Origin: Candidatus Gastranaerophilales bacterium
GTDB lineage: Bacteria; Cyanobacteriota; Vampirovibrionia; Gastranaerophilales; UBA9971
Assembly: GCA_028277195.1 (NCBI GenBank)
Contig: JANQGS010000005.1
Coordinates: 1-5,126 of the forward strand
Direction of reading: 5' to 3'
DNA: 5,126 nt
The notes beneath the pieces are model-generated. The model worked only from the letters and a program-made list of their open reading frames with translations, ran no database searches and was not told where the DNA came from. Numbering within the stretch: the stretch's first letter is position 1; each line of letters starts with the position of its first letter. The position numbers and the translations under genes are program-made. Below are positions 4,942-5,126 of the stretch, piece after piece.

Positions 4942-5126
4942 TTATTCGTTGAAAGCAGTAATTACTACAATATTTTTAGGGTTACTTTTAAGGAAAAAAT
5001 AATAGATATATATTTTATGTTGTTCTGAGTAGTACATAGTTAAGTTAATTTTGTCATTCTGAACTTGATTCAGAATCTCATGAGACCCCGGGTCAAGCCC
5101 GGGGTGACACCGGACAAAATTAACTT
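4942..5126 (-). CDS. Possible C-terminal part of the toxin partner, joined to or interrupted by a repeat (partial)
   Basis: On the minus strand a frame stays open from the window edge to a TAA at 4944-4942, 13 nt before the antitoxin ATG; that spacing is typical of a toxin-antitoxin pair. The last 31 codons, from an ATG at 5037, end with HKIYIYYFFLKSNPK and IVVITAFNE. These look like the closing beta-strands of RelE/Gp49-like toxins (patterns such as 'YRV.YFF...IVLLHGF'), but this is only a resemblance and it is not a typical BrnT tail. The upstream 28 codons or so are simply translated repeat (HPGLDPGSHEILNQVQND), a peptide seen in spurious or repeat-invaded ORFs. The gene may be disrupted by the repeat, may tolerate it in frame, or may not be real. 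The AT-rich sequence makes a chance frame of this length plausible. Confidence 0.3.
   Translation of the reverse strand, partial: VNFVRCHPGLDPGSHEILNQVQNDKINLTMYYSEQHKIYIYYFFLKSNPKNIVVITAFNE
4957..4966. promoter_or_regulatory. 10-bp palindrome AGTAATTACT, possible RHH operator
   Basis: AGTAATTACT is a perfect 10-bp palindrome centred about 33 bp upstream of the antitoxin-like ATG. Ribbon-helix-helix antitoxins commonly bind short palindromes near their own promoters. If the upstream frame (4942-5126) is a real toxin gene, the site is coding sequence and this reading is weaker. No convincing promoter was found around it. Confidence 0.25.
5053..5080 (+). repeat. Hairpin unit A of the palindromic element (A/T-rich stem)
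   Basis: Stem ATTCTGAA (5056-5063) pairs perfectly with TTCAGAAT (5069-5076) around the loop CTTGA (5064-5068). It is flanked by GTC on the left and CTCA on the right, which are shared with unit B in inverted orientation. Confidence 0.75.
5081..5108 (-). repeat. Hairpin unit B of the palindromic element (G/C-rich stem)
   Basis: Stem ACCCCGGG (5085-5092) pairs perfectly with CCCGGGGT (5098-5105) around TCAAG (5093-5097), which is CTTGA on the minus strand. Read on the minus strand it aligns with unit A without gaps, identical at 18 of 28 positions. All ten differences are transitions and form five doubly changed base pairs in the stem. Confidence 0.75.

Larger units (their letters stand above)
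5042..5126. repeat. 85-bp palindromic repeat element with 14-bp terminal inverted repeats
   Basis: AAGTTAATTTTGTC (5042-5055) is the exact reverse complement of GACAAAATTAACTT (5113-5126). Between them are two 28-bp hairpin units in inverted orientation (5053-5080 and 5081-5108), meeting at the palindrome TCTCATGAGA (5076-5085), plus a 4-nt ACCG insert (5109-5112) that breaks the symmetry. The element encodes nothing recognisable. Its layout fits a small non-autonomous palindromic element (REP- or MITE-like), of the 'GTCATTCTGAA-CTTGA' type seen dispersed in many bacterial genomes. The right end is the last base of the window, so it may extend further. No target-site duplication can be checked. 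Confidence 0.75.

Noticed and set aside
4945..5037. Confident assignment of the upstream frame as BrnT
   Set aside because: The C-terminus lacks the ISAR-type ending I expect of BrnT, so only a generic toxin-like resemblance is claimed.
5053..5108. CRISPR-like or attenuator structure from the paired hairpins
   Set aside because: Only two inverted units with no unique spacers and no U-tract; a palindromic dispersed repeat explains it better.

Overview
The window looks like a stretch of a moderately AT-rich bacterial chromosome (many ATA and AGG codons, consensus-like sigma-70 promoters). ScpB implies the SMC-ScpAB condensin, and Mfd is a general bacterial marker. The phylum cannot be fixed from this sequence. 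A class II photolyase, a CgeB-like glycosyltransferase and 'CTTGA-loop' palindromic repeats would all fit a poorly sampled Gram-negative-type lineage, but that is only an inference.

Layout. Bases 1-171 (minus) hold the 5' end of a gene that I read as mfd, the transcription-repair coupling factor. A 143-bp divergent intergenic region (172-314) carries a near-consensus minus-strand promoter for it, a tandem AACAGTTC repeat, and a weaker plus-strand promoter. Next comes a tightly packed plus-strand run: class II CPD photolyase (315-1667), an ECF/CbiO-type ABC ATPase starting 5 nt later (1673-2503), and a CgeB-like glycosyltransferase with a TTG start overlapping the ATPase by 29 nt (2475-3467). 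After a 97-bp gap with its own promoter comes scpB (3565-4065), joined by a 4-nt ATGA overlap to an unrecognised secreted protein (4062-4634). On the minus strand, a CopG/ribbon-helix-helix antitoxin-like gene (4647-4928) converges on it. Just upstream of that antitoxin lies a short open frame that may be the C-terminal end of its toxin. This frame runs back into an 85-bp palindromic repeat (5042-5126) whose terminal inverted repeat ends on the last base of the window.

How the genes fit together. mfd and the photolyase both deal with UV damage: Mfd removes RNA polymerase stalled at lesions and recruits excision repair, while photolyase directly reverses pyrimidine dimers. They sit back to back. 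The ATPase and glycosyltransferase share the photolyase transcription unit without an obvious functional link, and no partner permease is seen. scpB and the secreted protein form a second unit. No clearly new multi-gene system is visible. The most notable items are the repeat element, whose two inverted halves differ by five compensatory base-pair changes, and its junction with the possible toxin fragment.
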